Made by a program: the position numbers and the translations under genes. From Corynebacterium propinquum DSM 44285 (lineage in GTDB: Bacteria; Actinomycetota; Actinomycetes; Mycobacteriales; Mycobacteriaceae), in contig NZ_AQXC01000005.1 in the NCBI RefSeq assembly GCF_000375525.1, forward strand, positions 19,787 through 83,786: a DNA stretch of 64,000 nucleotides. The letters are read 5' to 3'. A model generated the notes under the pieces. It saw only the letters and a program-made list of their open reading frames with translations. It searched no databases and was not told the origin of the DNA. Positions 8,479 through 17,588 of the stretch are shown here, in pieces; positions within the stretch are counted from its first letter, which is position 1, and each line of letters begins with the position of its first letter.

Positions 8479-9699
8479 TTATCCCAGCAGAATCGGCACC
8501 GAAGCTGTTACGGCGAACATGTCACCTTCACGTTTGAAAGTAATCCAGCCGCCGAGATTGGCCACTCTTTCTTGCATACCGATTATGCCACTTCCTGAGC
8601 CGTCAAACGATTCGACATTTTTTCCTTCTGATTTGCTTGTAATAATCAAAGAAATTTCATTAGTGACAAAAGAGATTGACATCTTTATAGTCGTAGAAGT
8701 TGCAACGCCCTGGTGGCGAAGGACATTCGTTAGCGACTCATCGATGATTCTGCGTACAGCCAATTGAGTAATTAAAGGCGCAGATTGTACAAGTTCCTGC
8801 AGCTTTTCTGGAGATGGCAAATCAGCGTGTATTTTGAGTCCAGCTTTCGAAAAATTCTCTAGCTGAGAATGCACATTGCTTAAACCAGTCAGGCCTTGAT
8901 CTTGGCTTTTACTAGTGTTGTCTCTTAATGCTCGGACAATCCCGCGAACTTCCACTAACGAATCAGAACTGATTCTACGAATATTCCTTAGAGCTTCCTC
9001 TTGCGCGTTGTTGCTATTATCGGCAGAGGTTTTCCCAGCTATTTCTCCTGCAGAAGCTTGGACATTAATTAATGTCAAACTATGGGCAAGGATATCGTGA
9101 ATTTCTCGCGCAATCTGCATTCTTTCTTGGTCTTGGATTTTTCTTAATTTCTCTAGATTTGACTGTTCCTTTATTCTTCTATCGAGTTCCCGTTGCTGTT
9201 CTTGTTTTCGTTCAGCCCGACCGAACTGCAGGACTATGGAAAGCGCGAGCCACTGTACTAGAAGCCACGAGATGGCTTGTTCGAGGCTACGGTAGGCCAT
9301 TCCGTCAGGCCCAAATTGCCACATGACTGGAGAGATAACGCAATAGAGGAAAGCTAGCAGTGCAATACCAGTCACCCACCTTTTACTGTCAGATTGGCGC
9401 GAAACTCGATATACGGCGACAGGAAGAAACAAGAAGAAAGGGGTTAATCCCAGGTTAGTTGGGAGTGCAGTAATCCAATTAAAGGACCATGCATACAGAA
9501 TCATCACCATCAAGAATGAAGACAATAGGGGTTTAATCCGCCAGAAAAAGCTGACGGGTACAAAAGCAACAGCCAAAGCAGCTTGAATAGATCTGTGGAG
9601 TCCCCCATCAAACGCTATAGAGACGTAAAAGAGAGCCAAAAAGAGCACCAATAAAGAAAACATCAGTTCCCAAGCTTTCAAGGGGATTTTCTGAATCAT
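8479..9699 (-). CDS. Sensor histidine kinase, HisKA_3 type
   Basis: About 406 residues. There are five or six N-terminal membrane segments with short loops (about residues 10-150), so it probably senses within the membrane or through the adjacent transporter. A coiled coil (ERKQEQQRELDRRIKEQ) leads to the dimerisation/phosphoacceptor segment ERMQIAREIHDILAHSLTLI. The ATPase domain has the N-box DESLTNVLRH and a GSGIIGMQER G-box. The start is the ATG at 9699 with GAGGA upstream; a TTG eleven codons upstream is also open. The regulator gene follows 45 bases downstream. Confidence 0.88.
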   Translation of the reverse strand: MIQKIPLKAWELMFSLLVLFLALFYVSIAFDGGLHRSIQAALAVAFVPVSFFWRIKPLLSSFLMVMILYAWSFNWITALPTNLGLTPFFLFLPVAVYRVSRQSDSKRWVTGIALLAFLYCVISPVMWQFGPDGMAYRSLEQAISWLLVQWLALSIVLQFGRAERKQEQQRELDRRIKEQSNLEKLRKIQDQERMQIAREIHDILAHSLTLINVQASAGEIAGKTSADNSNNAQEEALRNIRRISSDSLVEVRGIVRALRDNTSKSQDQGLTGLSNVHSQLENFSKAGLKIHADLPSPEKLQELVQSAPLITQLAVRRIIDESLTNVLRHQGVATSTTIKMSISFVTNEISLIITSKSEGKNVESFDGSGSGIIGMQERVANLGGWITFKREGDMFAVTASVPILLG

Positions 9700-10134
9700 T
9701 ACGGTGTCCTCGCTTCGGTGGGCTAACGTCAAATAATGGCGAGTTTATCCTCATCACTATCGTGAGGTTTCTCGCTCCAACACGAGTGAAGCTTATCCCG
9801 ACTCTGTTCAGTTGACTCGGGTGAAGTGAAGTGTCCCAGGCGTTGTTGCCTCTGAGTAGAAGGGAAAATCCAGGGCGCTGCAAATTAAGCCAGGTTGCTA
9901 AATAATATCAATCCTATTTACTTAGAATTATTTGTCGCGGGTAAAGAGGGCACGATCGTCTAAAATCAAGACCTCGATTCTTTCTGTACTCACTGGAAAG
10001 ACATTGCCGCCCCAGTAACGCTGCTCCGGCACCACGGAGACCGTTGTGCCCCACCGAACAGCGAAATAGAGACACTGGAGAAGCAACTCCTAATTTTTGT
10101 TACTGACTAAGGCGAAAAAGACAAACCGAAAATG
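9700..10134. other. Intergenic stretch with one mobile-element copy
   Basis: Promoter region of the histidine kinase plus repeat copy B at 9827-9882. I see no supported gene in the remainder. Confidence 0.5.
9827..9882 (+). repeat. 56-bp IS3-end-like miniature element, copy B
   Basis: Left end TGAAGTGTCCCAG is perfect. The interior has CTCTGAGTAGAAGGGAAAATC as in the IS remnant at 14456, with the right end degraded to CCAGGGCGCTGCA. It lies just upstream of the first two-component system, so copies A and B bracket the whole first module. Confidence 0.78.
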
Positions 10135-10162
10135 GTGTCTGCGGTGGATCAATCGCAGACAC
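10135..10162 (-). terminator. Hairpin downstream of the 75-residue membrane protein gene
   Basis: GTGTCTGCG and CGCAGACAC form a perfect 9-bp stem with a 10-base loop, 14 bases beyond the stop at 10177 on the minus strand. On that strand it is followed by CATTTTCGG, a weak T tract. Confidence 0.55.
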
Positions 10163-10176
10163 CAGACCTAGTGCAT

Positions 10177-10404
10177 CTACCGATGGGCAACGCCATCTTT
10201 AGGATTAAGCAGTCGGTAAAGCAATCGGCCCACCGCATATACAGCGAGGACACCCACCAGTGCTAGAACTAGAATTCTGTTGGCGGAGCCAATCGCTAAG
10301 TATGCGCAAATTGCTAAGACTGCCATTGTCAGGAAAAATACGGCTGCCTCACGTCCGATCGTCGGTGCTGGAGTTAATCGAATCATATCGTGAAAAATTT
10401 TCAT
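10177..10404 (-). CDS. Small two-span membrane protein
   Basis: 75 residues with an amphipathic N-terminus (MKIFHDMIRLTPAPTIGRE), two hydrophobic segments (about 23-41 and 45-63) and a charged C-terminal tail. GGAAGG lies about 9 bases before the ATG, and a stem-loop follows the stop, which supports a real gene. I do not recognise a family. It stands between repeat copy B and the second ABC/two-component module, divergent from that module. Confidence 0.6.
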   Translation of the reverse strand: MKIFHDMIRLTPAPTIGREAAVFFLTMAVLAICAYLAIGSANRILVLALVGVLAVYAVGRLLYRLLNPKDGVAHR

Positions 10405-10645
10405 GATAATGCCTTCCCCGCGGGTTCATTTGCTTATTGTGTTTCCACTGTGCCGGTCCCCTCGCCTGAAACCTAGTGCCAAATATATGCAGTTCATATG
10501 AGTTTTATCATGCGCAACCAGTGGAAATCTTGCCCCGCCACACTGCGAATAATGACAAATGTCATGCCATCCTAATGACCTCAAGCAGAGAAAATAGTGA
10601 TCAATCCTAGCGTTCAAACGATTGAAATTTTGCCAGCATAGAAGC

Positions 10646-11587
10646 ATGAAGGAATTAGCAAGACCTGAAACAGTTCTTCGAGTCAACGCCCTTACCCGTA
10701 GCTACGGTAAGGGGACGAAAGCGTTCCGAGCTGTCAAGGGGCTTGATTTCCGTGTTTGCCGAGGTGAAGTTTTTGGCCTTCTTGGAACCAACGGCGCTGG
10801 AAAAACATCCACGTTGGAGATTCTCGAAGGGCTAGCCCCTGCAACTTCTGGTGAAGTCAAAGTCTTCGGGCGAGACCCCTTCGTTGATAAGGCTCTCATT
10901 CGTCCAAGAATGGGCATCATGCTCCAATCGGGTGGGCTTCCCTCGCAGCTAACGGTTCAGGAGACTATCAAGATGTGGCAGGGTACATGCTCTAATCCTC
11001 GCGATGCGGAGGAAATACTTGCAGACGTCGAGCTATCCCACCGACTTGATGTTCGTGTAGGAGTCCTCTCTGGCGGCGAACAACGTCGGCTCGATCTCGG
11101 CTGTGCCCTACTCGGGAATCCGGAACTGCTATTCCTCGACGAGCCCACCACGGGGCTCGACCCGGAATCTCGTAGAAATGTCTGGGATCTACTCCTGCGA
11201 CTCAAAGATCAGGGTGTCACGATGATCCTCACCACCCATTATTTGGAAGAAGCCGAACTGCTTTGTGACCGCATCGCCATTATGAATGCAGGAACCATTG
11301 CCCGCGAGGGCACACTCTCCGAACTGGTGAATTCGGTCTCCGCCGAGATCACGGTATCCAGTGTCCACACCCCGCCCCGGCTTCCGGGTACCACCATCAC
11401 CACCGAGGAGAAATACCACACGATCTCTACAAAGCAGCTGCCCCAGGACACTCTCGCGGTCTTAGAGTGGGCCCGTGAAAACCATATTGAGCTAGAAAGA
11501 TTCTCCGCTCGCCCTGCCTCTCTGGAAAAGGTATTCATGAGCATCGCTGACAATCAAAACTCTCAAACTAGCTACAAAGGAGCGTAG
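10646..11587 (+). CDS. ABC transporter ATP-binding protein (DrrA/CcmA-like)
   Basis: 313 residues from the ATG at 10646 (MKELARPETVLRVNAL); an in-frame TTG at 10622 has no ribosome site. Walker A is GTNGAGKTST, the Q-loop is GIMLQSGGLPSQLTVQET, the signature is LSGGEQRRLDLGCAL, Walker B is PELLFLDEPTTGLDPES, and the switch His is in ILTTHYLEEAE. A C-terminal extension of about 80 residues is typical of drug-export ATPases of the DrrA type. It is followed after three bases by its permease, then by a sensor kinase and regulator, forming the second module of the island. Confidence 0.88.
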   Translation: MKELARPETVLRVNALTRSYGKGTKAFRAVKGLDFRVCRGEVFGLLGTNGAGKTSTLEILEGLAPATSGEVKVFGRDPFVDKALIRPRMGIMLQSGGLPSQLTVQETIKMWQGTCSNPRDAEEILADVELSHRLDVRVGVLSGGEQRRLDLGCALLGNPELLFLDEPTTGLDPESRRNVWDLLLRLKDQGVTMILTTHYLEEAELLCDRIAIMNAGTIAREGTLSELVNSVSAEITVSSVHTPPRLPGTTITTEEKYHTISTKQLPQDTLAVLEWARENHIELERFSARPASLEKVFMSIADNQNSQTSYKGA

Positions 11588-11590
11588 GCG

Positions 11591-12451
11591 ATGGCTTCTA
11601 CTAACTCCCGCAGAGTCAATGCCGTCGGCGGATCGGCTTCAGAATCCTCCAAGCACCGGGGCTGCAGCTGGAATCGCTACCGAGCTTTAGCTATAGCCGA
11701 AATCCGACAGTACCTGCGCAACAAGACACTGCTGTTCATGGCTATCGTATTTCCCATTGGAGTGGGCCTATTGATGCTGATCATGGGCGGAGACGGACAG
11801 CCCGCAAGTACACAAGTACGCGCCGCAATCTCAATGGAGGTGTTTTTCCTCATTACGCTGATGTTCGTCCAGTTCTACTCCGTGCTGTCTATGACTACTA
11901 CGCGTCGTGATGAGCGCGTGCTCAAACGATTACGTACTGGTGAGGCTCGCAGCGCGGAGATTATAGCTGCGTTGGCGACGCCCGGGGCGATCATGTCACT
12001 CCTGCTTACCGTATTAATGTCCGGCATACTCATCTTCTACACGGGCAGCATACCGAGCACAGGTATTCTGCTGCTTCTGGCCATGGTGTTAGGAATCGTC
12101 ATCTCCACAGGTTTGGCGCTGCTTACCAGCTCGATCACTGCCAATGCCGAAGCCGCACAGATGACGTCTCTTCCCGTCATGGTTTTGGCCATGTTCTCAC
12201 AGTCTCCCCTGCGATCGGCGCTACCCGATCAAATCCAAAATCCGTTGGCACGCACTCCGTTTGCACTGCTTGGTGATCTCACTTTCATCGAGTGGACTGG
12301 CCAACCACTTACGGCGGATATCGCCCCTACGGACGGCGAACTAACGACCACTCTGGCCACTGCACTGGCCCCGATTGCGCTCATGATGGTCTGGAGTGTT
12401 GCGTTAATGTGGGCCGCATTCCGCTACATGAAATGGGAAACCAACCGCTGA
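11591..12451 (+). CDS. ABC-2-type permease (DrrB-like)
   Basis: 286 residues with a soluble N-terminus (about 1-45) and six membrane segments. The segment FVQFYSVLSMTTTRRDERVLKRLRTGE after the second span is a hallmark of the ABC-2 export permease family. It is cotranscribed with the ATPase that ends three bases upstream. The pair would export or confer resistance to a hydrophobic compound; the substrate cannot be predicted. Confidence 0.85.
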   Translation: MASTNSRRVNAVGGSASESSKHRGCSWNRYRALAIAEIRQYLRNKTLLFMAIVFPIGVGLLMLIMGGDGQPASTQVRAAISMEVFFLITLMFVQFYSVLSMTTTRRDERVLKRLRTGEARSAEIIAALATPGAIMSLLLTVLMSGILIFYTGSIPSTGILLLLAMVLGIVISTGLALLTSSITANAEAAQMTSLPVMVLAMFSQSPLRSALPDQIQNPLARTPFALLGDLTFIEWTGQPLTADIAPTDGELTTTLATALAPIALMMVWSVALMWAAFRYMKWETNR

Positions 12452-12467
12452 TTGCTCATAAAACTCA

Positions 12468-13631
12468 ATGTACTCTGACAGCATGACGGTGCTACGAAGG
12501 TTCGCGGAGATGTCAGAGACCGAAAAATTCTCCACCTACGTTCGACTCTCGACGCATGTAGCGCTGCTAGCGATTGCTGTCTTGAGCTTCCGAGAAGTAT
12601 TGGTATCGTCCAGCGAATTTCAGCCTGCCCTCGTCTTGCTCGTCGTATTATTCAACGGCGGGCTCACTGCACTAGTAATCGAACGAACACCAGCCTTTTC
12701 AACGGACTCTCGCCCGCTCGGGAAGCTTTATCCGGGAGCTATCACTGTAAATCTACTGTGCTGGGCTATCTCCATCGGGCTTCTTGCCACGCAACGCGCT
12801 TCGCATCTCACGGAAATTACTAGCGGGCTGTCGCTATTTTTATTATGCAGCTTCGCGTTCGTGCTATCGATCCATATTAAACACGCCTATCTGATCGTGA
12901 TGGTACTAAGCGTAATCACTGCATCCGTGGTTAAGCACCCCGTGCTGGATCATCCCATCTATATCGTTGCTTTTGCATTAGCATTGGTTTGGGTGAACAA
13001 GGTAACTGTGTGGTCGGTGGAGATTGTCACGGAGCTCTACCGGACGCGAGAGTTGCAGTCACAAGTGAAAGTACAGGAAGAACGCCTGCGCTTCGCCCAA
13101 GAACTGCATGACAGCTTGGGACAACGCCTCGCGGCGCTGTCCCTGAAGACACAGCTCGCCATCTCACTGCACAGGAAAGACGCTAACCGGACAGATGATG
13201 AACTTCGCGACATTGAAAAGCTCGTACGTCTTATGCGTACGGATTTACATCAAGTGGTAACAGGCTATCGCACGTTGCACCCAAACTCTGAGCTGGAAGA
13301 GGCCAGTAACCTACTGGGAAAAGCAAACATCGCGGTCACCGTGACAGGACATCCACAAGACATCCCGAACACCTGCCAACAAACCGCCGCCTGGTTCATA
13401 CGCGAAGCGACCACCAACGTAATGAAACACTCGAGCGCAAGCGTCGTTAACATCAATTTTTCTGAACACGCGGTATCCATCACCAATGATGGGGTGGAGC
13501 GCAATATCGGGCCGCTCGGTGGCATACAAGCGCTACAGGAACGGGCTAAGCAAATCGGTGGCACCATCTCTCTTATCCACCAAAACAATCAGTGCACCGC
13601 GACACTTTCCTGGAAGGACACGAATCGATGA
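12468..13631 (+). CDS. Sensor histidine kinase, HisKA_3 type
   Basis: 387 residues from the ATG at 12468 (a second ATG at 12483 is equally possible; neither has a clear ribosome site). About five membrane segments occupy residues 25-175. The phosphoacceptor segment is ERLRFAQELHDSLGQRLAAL and the ATPase domain has FIREATTNVMKH (N-box) and GPLGGIQALQERAKQIGG. The stop overlaps the start of the regulator gene (ATGA). It lies downstream of the ABC pair and probably regulates it. Confidence 0.88.
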   Translation: MYSDSMTVLRRFAEMSETEKFSTYVRLSTHVALLAIAVLSFREVLVSSSEFQPALVLLVVLFNGGLTALVIERTPAFSTDSRPLGKLYPGAITVNLLCWAISIGLLATQRASHLTEITSGLSLFLLCSFAFVLSIHIKHAYLIVMVLSVITASVVKHPVLDHPIYIVAFALALVWVNKVTVWSVEIVTELYRTRELQSQVKVQEERLRFAQELHDSLGQRLAALSLKTQLAISLHRKDANRTDDELRDIEKLVRLMRTDLHQVVTGYRTLHPNSELEEASNLLGKANIAVTVTGHPQDIPNTCQQTAAWFIREATTNVMKHSSASVVNINFSEHAVSITNDGVERNIGPLGGIQALQERAKQIGGTISLIHQNNQCTATLSWKDTNR

Positions 13632-14251
13632 TCTCCCTAGCAATCGTCGATGATGAGCAGCTGATCGCTTCATCGCTTGCAACCTTGTTAGATCTGGAAG
13701 ACGATCTTAAGGTGACCGGGACCTTTGCCTCCGGTGAAGAAGTGATCTCTTGGTGGAAAAAGGCCAGCACCCTCGACTCCCCATTGCCTAGTGTGCTGGT
13801 GACAGATCTGCAGCTCGGAGGCATTGATGGTGTCGAGCTAGCACAGGAAATTTCGCAGCTGTCACCCCACACTGCGATAGTGATAGTTACGAGTCATTCG
13901 CGACCACACCAACTGAAACGAGCGCTGACCTCCGGGGTACAAGGATTTCTTCCGAAGACGGCGACCGCAGAAGAGTTTGCCACCGCGATTCGCTCGGTAC
14001 ACGAAGGCAGAAGCTTCATCGACCAAGAACTCGCTGCTATGACCATCACCGCAGCTTCCAGCCCACTGACCGAACGCGAAGCTGATGTTATCGAAGCCGC
14101 TGGTAAAGGAGGTTCGATAGAACAAATTGCCAAAGAAGTCTTCCTTGCACCCGGAACGACCAGGAACTATCTTTCCTCAGCAATGACAAAGCTCGGTGCA
14201 CAAAACCGATTCGAAGCACATTTGCGCGCCCGAGAATTAGGGTGGATTTAG
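13628..14251 (+). CDS. NarL/LuxR-family response regulator
   Basis: 207 residues starting MISLAIVDDEQLIASS; the ATG overlaps the kinase stop codon. Receiver: DDE acidic pair, phospho-acceptor Asp in VLVTDLQLGGIDG, Lys in FLPKTATAEE. LuxR-type helix-turn-helix at the C-terminus: LTEREADVIEAAGKGGSIEQIAKEVFLAPGTTRNYLSSAMTKLGAQ. Upstream GTG codons in the kinase frame overlap are unlikely starts. It closes the second ABC/two-component module. Confidence 0.9.
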   Translation: MISLAIVDDEQLIASSLATLLDLEDDLKVTGTFASGEEVISWWKKASTLDSPLPSVLVTDLQLGGIDGVELAQEISQLSPHTAIVIVTSHSRPHQLKRALTSGVQGFLPKTATAEEFATAIRSVHEGRSFIDQELAAMTITAASSPLTEREADVIEAAGKGGSIEQIAKEVFLAPGTTRNYLSSAMTKLGAQNRFEAHLRARELGWI

Positions 14252-14358
14252 GCTGAGAACTCTAGCTCCTCGCTATCCCCAACTACATTAACGACTACGA
14301 AGTCACCGTCCACAATCGTCCAGTCAAACAATCGATTAACTAGCTGGTAACTAAATTC
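14248..14358 (-). pseudogene. Short coding remnant opposite the response regulator end
   Basis: On the minus strand 36 sense codons run between two stops: EFSYQLVNRLFDWTIVDGDF, then VVVNVVGDSEELEFSA and TAA. The sequence looks like the C-terminus of a real acidic protein, with no start codon or ribosome site. It is probably the tail of a gene deleted when the neighbouring IS remnant decayed. I do not recognise the family. Confidence 0.3.
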
Positions 14359-14455
14359 CTATTTAAAAAGACGCTAAATGGACATACACCAAAGACAGGG
14401 CATTAGTCCGGCTCTCCACATCGCAGCTGAGCGGTTCCCAAAAAACTACGCAAGG

Positions 14456-14994
14456 TGAAGTGTCCCAGGTGTTGTGCCCTCTGAGTAGAAGGGAAAATCT
14501 GGACTATGCCCAAAAAATTTACCAGGATGTTTACTCCAGATGGGTCATTGGGTGGGCACTATCGGATTTGATGCGCACCGAAGTATTGCCGCTGCAAGCG
14601 TTTAACCAGGCAATTGTCGCGGCGAGGAAAAGGTCTTATTCACCATTGAAGACCATGGCTCGCAATACGTCATTGCATTGTCTACAACGAGAGCCTTTCC
14701 CAGGACTGCATTACTGCTTCCATCGCAACTGTCAGCGACTCCTATGACAATGCTCTAGCTGCAACAGTGATCGGGTCCTGCAAAAATGAGCTGATCCATA
14801 ACCGAAAATGGGATGATGCTGTCGAGGAGAAAATCGCGACGTTTGAGCGGGTGCATTGGTGGAACGAGAAAAGTCTCCACCAAAACTTGGGATATCGCAC
14901 ACCGCCTTAGGACGAGGAAGAGTTTTGGTCCGGCACCCCGGGGCACGAGACAATGGAAAACCTAGGCAAAAGCCGAAGAAAACCAGGCACCTCA
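14456..14994 (+). mobile_element. Decayed IS3-family element, copy C of the repeat family
   Basis: The left end TGAAGTGTCCCAG is followed by the same leader as the miniature elements, then ATGCCCAAAAAATTTACC at 14506-14523, which reads as the first six codons of an IS3 OrfA. There it joins abruptly to OrfB sequence: YQDVYSRWVIGWALSD, then after frameshifts SDSYDNALAATVIGSCKNEL, IATFERVHWWNEKSLHQNLG and YRTP. These are the conserved DDE-region and C-terminal blocks of IS3 transposases. The right end is a degraded AAAACCAGGCACCTCA. An internal deletion removed most of OrfA and the first part of OrfB, and several frameshifts follow, so it cannot transpose itself. It separates the second and third ABC modules. 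Confidence 0.82.
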
Positions 14995-15064
14995 TTCCCA
15001 ATAGTCCCTTTGCATACCCCGCATACAAAACCCAAATGCACCTATCCTCTTCATAAAATGCAAA

Positions 15065-15805
15065 CTACAATTTCTTTTCATTTCCGTTATTCGTATCAAG
15101 AGCTTGGAACAGTTCTTGCCTTGTTGGGTTCTCAAGGTTCTTTATCAACCTTCCATCCGACAAGACAACGGCACGCTGTGCCTGTGCTGCCACATCTAAA
15201 TCATGCGTCACCATGACCACAGCAGCGCCTTGTCGGCTGAGCTCTGCAAGTTCGTTCATGACTAAGCTCCCAGACCGAGAGTCCAACGCACCCGTCGGCT
15301 CATCGGCGAACAACACTCGAGGCTTCGTGGCTAAGGCTCTGATAATCGCCACTCGTTGGCGTTGGCCACCAGAAAGTTGGGCAGGATAATAATTCTTTCG
15401 TTCGGCCAACCCAAACTTTTCAAAAAGGCCATTCAGCTCCTTTTTCGCAATCTTTTTAGATACGAATCGTAAGCCAAGCTGGACGTTTTCCATGGCTGTC
15501 ATGGAATCTACCAAATTATAATCTTGAAAAACGAAGCTCGCGTTTTTACGACGAATATCGCTCCGCTGGTTTTTGGACGCAGTCACCAAATCAACTCCAC
15601 ACAAAAAACTGTGCCCAGAGTCAGCTTGCACGAGTCCAGAAATGCAGTAAAGAAACGTTGATTTCCCCGATCCAGAAGGGCCAACGATTGAGATAAACTC
15701 GTTCTCAGTGACAGAAAAGTTAATCCCCCTAATGACTTGCTCTTTTTCCTTCTTATTGATTGAGAATGATTTTTTCAGTTCTTGTGTCTCGATAATATTA
15801 GTCAT
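15065..15805 (-). CDS. ABC transporter ATP-binding protein (MacB/LolD-type)
   Basis: 246 residues; AAGGAAAATAAA precedes the ATG at 15805. Walker A is GPSGSGKST, the Q-loop is FVFQDYNLVDSMTAMENV, the signature is LSGGQRQRVAI, Walker B is PRVLFADEPTGALDSRSG, and the switch His is in VMVTHDLDVAA. This is the ATPase class that works with FtsX-type permeases in lipoprotein release or antimicrobial-peptide sensing and resistance. It follows its permease after 10 bases in the third module, which has no two-component system of its own in the window. Confidence 0.88.
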   Translation of the reverse strand: MTNIIETQELKKSFSINKKEKEQVIRGINFSVTENEFISIVGPSGSGKSTFLYCISGLVQADSGHSFLCGVDLVTASKNQRSDIRRKNASFVFQDYNLVDSMTAMENVQLGLRFVSKKIAKKELNGLFEKFGLAERKNYYPAQLSGGQRQRVAIIRALATKPRVLFADEPTGALDSRSGSLVMNELAELSRQGAAVVMVTHDLDVAAQAQRAVVLSDGRLIKNLENPTRQELFQALDTNNGNEKKL

Positions 15806-15815
15806 TTTATTTTCC

Positions 15816-17186
15816 TTAATGCGAGATTGCGGTAATATTGAGCTTTCTGGATTCCTTAAATGTTGGAATCACAATAGATACTGCAAGTAGCGAAAATCCG
15901 GCAATAAGCAGGAAATAGGTTTCGTTTCCAATCCATATGGGGCTTGCGTCTGGAACCGGACCTTGTCCAAATGCGACACCGATGGCCAAAGCATTAAAAC
16001 CCAGAATAATTGAGGAAATCACAACAGCCGATAAGAAATAAATAATGCATTCAAATACGGAAGACCACCGAATTGAAGCTGTAGTTGCGCCCAAGGTTTG
16101 CAGCAAGGCAACGTCATGTCGTCTCCACTCATTTGTGAGAGACACGGCAATCACGCCAGAAAAAGCAGCGATAATGACGGGCGCACCAAAGATCAGGATG
16201 ATTTGGCTTGTTGGACTAACCTGAAGGTCCGACTCATTTGCACCCGAGACAAACATAATGTTCTTGGTTTGGTTAACCATGCCGAAGATAGAGCCAACCG
16301 CCGCCGCTGCCACAACCAATGGGGTAACAACCGAGGTAGACAACGTGGCTCGTCGACGAGCCGATGTTCTGGCAAGCACCCAACTGTCCAGCCAGTTCAG
16401 TGGCAATAGTCTACCTATTAAGGTAACAACTGGCTTGACCACCACTCGGTCTGACAAGCCATAGGCGAGCAACAATCCAAGCCCTGCACCCCAATAAGAG
16501 GAGAGTAATCCGCTGAGACGCTCCATGTCATCAAGTGGTGGAGTTGATGCAATACCTATATACCCAACAATGATGCCTGTTATGATGAGACCTGAGATTA
16601 TTAGTCTGACAATGCTGCGAGAAGGCGCTTGCTCAGGCATGTCCATCACGGCCTCTACCGGCTCTACCTTTTTCAGCTGTCGTGTTCCCAAAATCAATGC
16701 TAAAAACAACACAACAAAAGCTATCCCCGGCCCAAAAGTCCAAGCCCACACAGTCAAAGGCTCTGATAGTGCAGGCAGTACCAGGAACCCTGTGTGGTCA
16801 ATAATGCGCCCGAGAGCTGGCCACGATAAGAATGCTAGAACACTTCCCATCAGAGACCCTGCTAAGGAACTAATAGTAGCTATTCCTATGTATCTCAACC
16901 TCGCTTTGTGAGGAGAGGCACCGATAACCTGCCAAAGTGCTATGCGCCGAGAATCTCGTCGAATAGCTACTTTGACAACAGACGGAAGGCACATCAGCAC
17001 CGCCAAACATGTTAGGGCTATTTGAAGACCTCCCATAGCCGCGAACTGTTCACCCGATTCCGCTTCAGAAGCCTGAGCGCCAACGACTATAACGCCAAGA
17101 GAAAGAGAAAGCATCCACGAAGATACTAGAGTTAACAGTAGAACCGCCATGGAAACCGGTTTAAGGTCTCGAATTTCTTTATACAT
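15816..17186 (-). CDS. FtsX-type ABC permease
   Basis: 456 residues starting MYKEIRDLKPVSMAVLLLTL. About eight to ten hydrophobic segments are arranged as two FtsX-like blocks (near residues 55-170 and 340-450), with RIALWQVIGASPHKARLRYIG and DVALLQTLGATTASIRWSSV, the typical FtsX loops after the first span of each block. It is preceded on the minus strand by a fragment of an M50-type membrane protease and followed by the MacB-type ATPase, so it is probably the membrane component of a peptide exporter or resistance pump. Confidence 0.82.
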   Translation of the reverse strand: MYKEIRDLKPVSMAVLLLTLVSSWMLSLSLGVIVVGAQASEAESGEQFAAMGGLQIALTCLAVLMCLPSVVKVAIRRDSRRIALWQVIGASPHKARLRYIGIATISSLAGSLMGSVLAFLSWPALGRIIDHTGFLVLPALSEPLTVWAWTFGPGIAFVVLFLALILGTRQLKKVEPVEAVMDMPEQAPSRSIVRLIISGLIITGIIVGYIGIASTPPLDDMERLSGLLSSYWGAGLGLLLAYGLSDRVVVKPVVTLIGRLLPLNWLDSWVLARTSARRRATLSTSVVTPLVVAAAAVGSIFGMVNQTKNIMFVSGANESDLQVSPTSQIILIFGAPVIIAAFSGVIAVSLTNEWRRHDVALLQTLGATTASIRWSSVFECIIYFLSAVVISSIILGFNALAIGVAFGQGPVPDASPIWIGNETYFLLIAGFSLLAVSIVIPTFKESRKLNITAISH

Positions 17187-17195
17187 ACATTTCTC

Positions 17196-17588
17196 TCACT
17201 CATAGAATTTTATTATCGCATATAATGTATAGATAATATAAATCAGCATAAATAGGACACTAGCCAGGCGTACGCCTTTTAATGTTCCACTCATTCCTTC
17301 GGCTTTTTCTTTTATTCCCAGCATGCACAGTAACGTTTTGTAACCGTCTGAATTATAAAACGGAAAAAAATCAACACAGATTCCGAATGTATATAAAATA
17401 AACGTAACGGTTACAACATTTCCCCAATTTAGCTTCTGTGCGAGAACCAACAGAAAAAGATTGATAACAGAATTAACAAACACTCCGGCTAAATGCACCG
17501 TCATTCGCCGTCCCGGTGGCAAAAGGAGCACCTTGTTCACCCGAACAAAAAAGGAGGGGATAAAGCCATAGTCAAAACCTCCTCCCTG
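17196..17588 (-). pseudogene. N-terminally truncated M50-type peptide-maturation protease
   Basis: The open frame from GTG at 17540 gives 114 residues, and the same frame reads on upstream to 17588 without a start (GGGFDYGFIPSFFVR), where a stop intervenes. The segment PSFFVRVNKVLLLPPGRRM, then HLAG and two membrane spans, then FFPFYNSDGYKTLL resembles the second half of M50 membrane metalloproteases used in peptide systems; the N/D-P-x-x-x-x-DGY motif normally supplies the third zinc ligand. The HExxH half is absent, so catalysis is not expected. The gene directly precedes the FtsX permease. An alternative is a small intact membrane protein starting at the GTG. Family placement is from the motif only. 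Confidence 0.45.

Noticed and set aside
17537..17569. 10-codon ORF with a very strong ribosome site as a bacteriocin or leader peptide
   Set aside because: The Gly-rich site is in frame with M50-like coding sequence upstream, so it may be chance; kept only as a finding.
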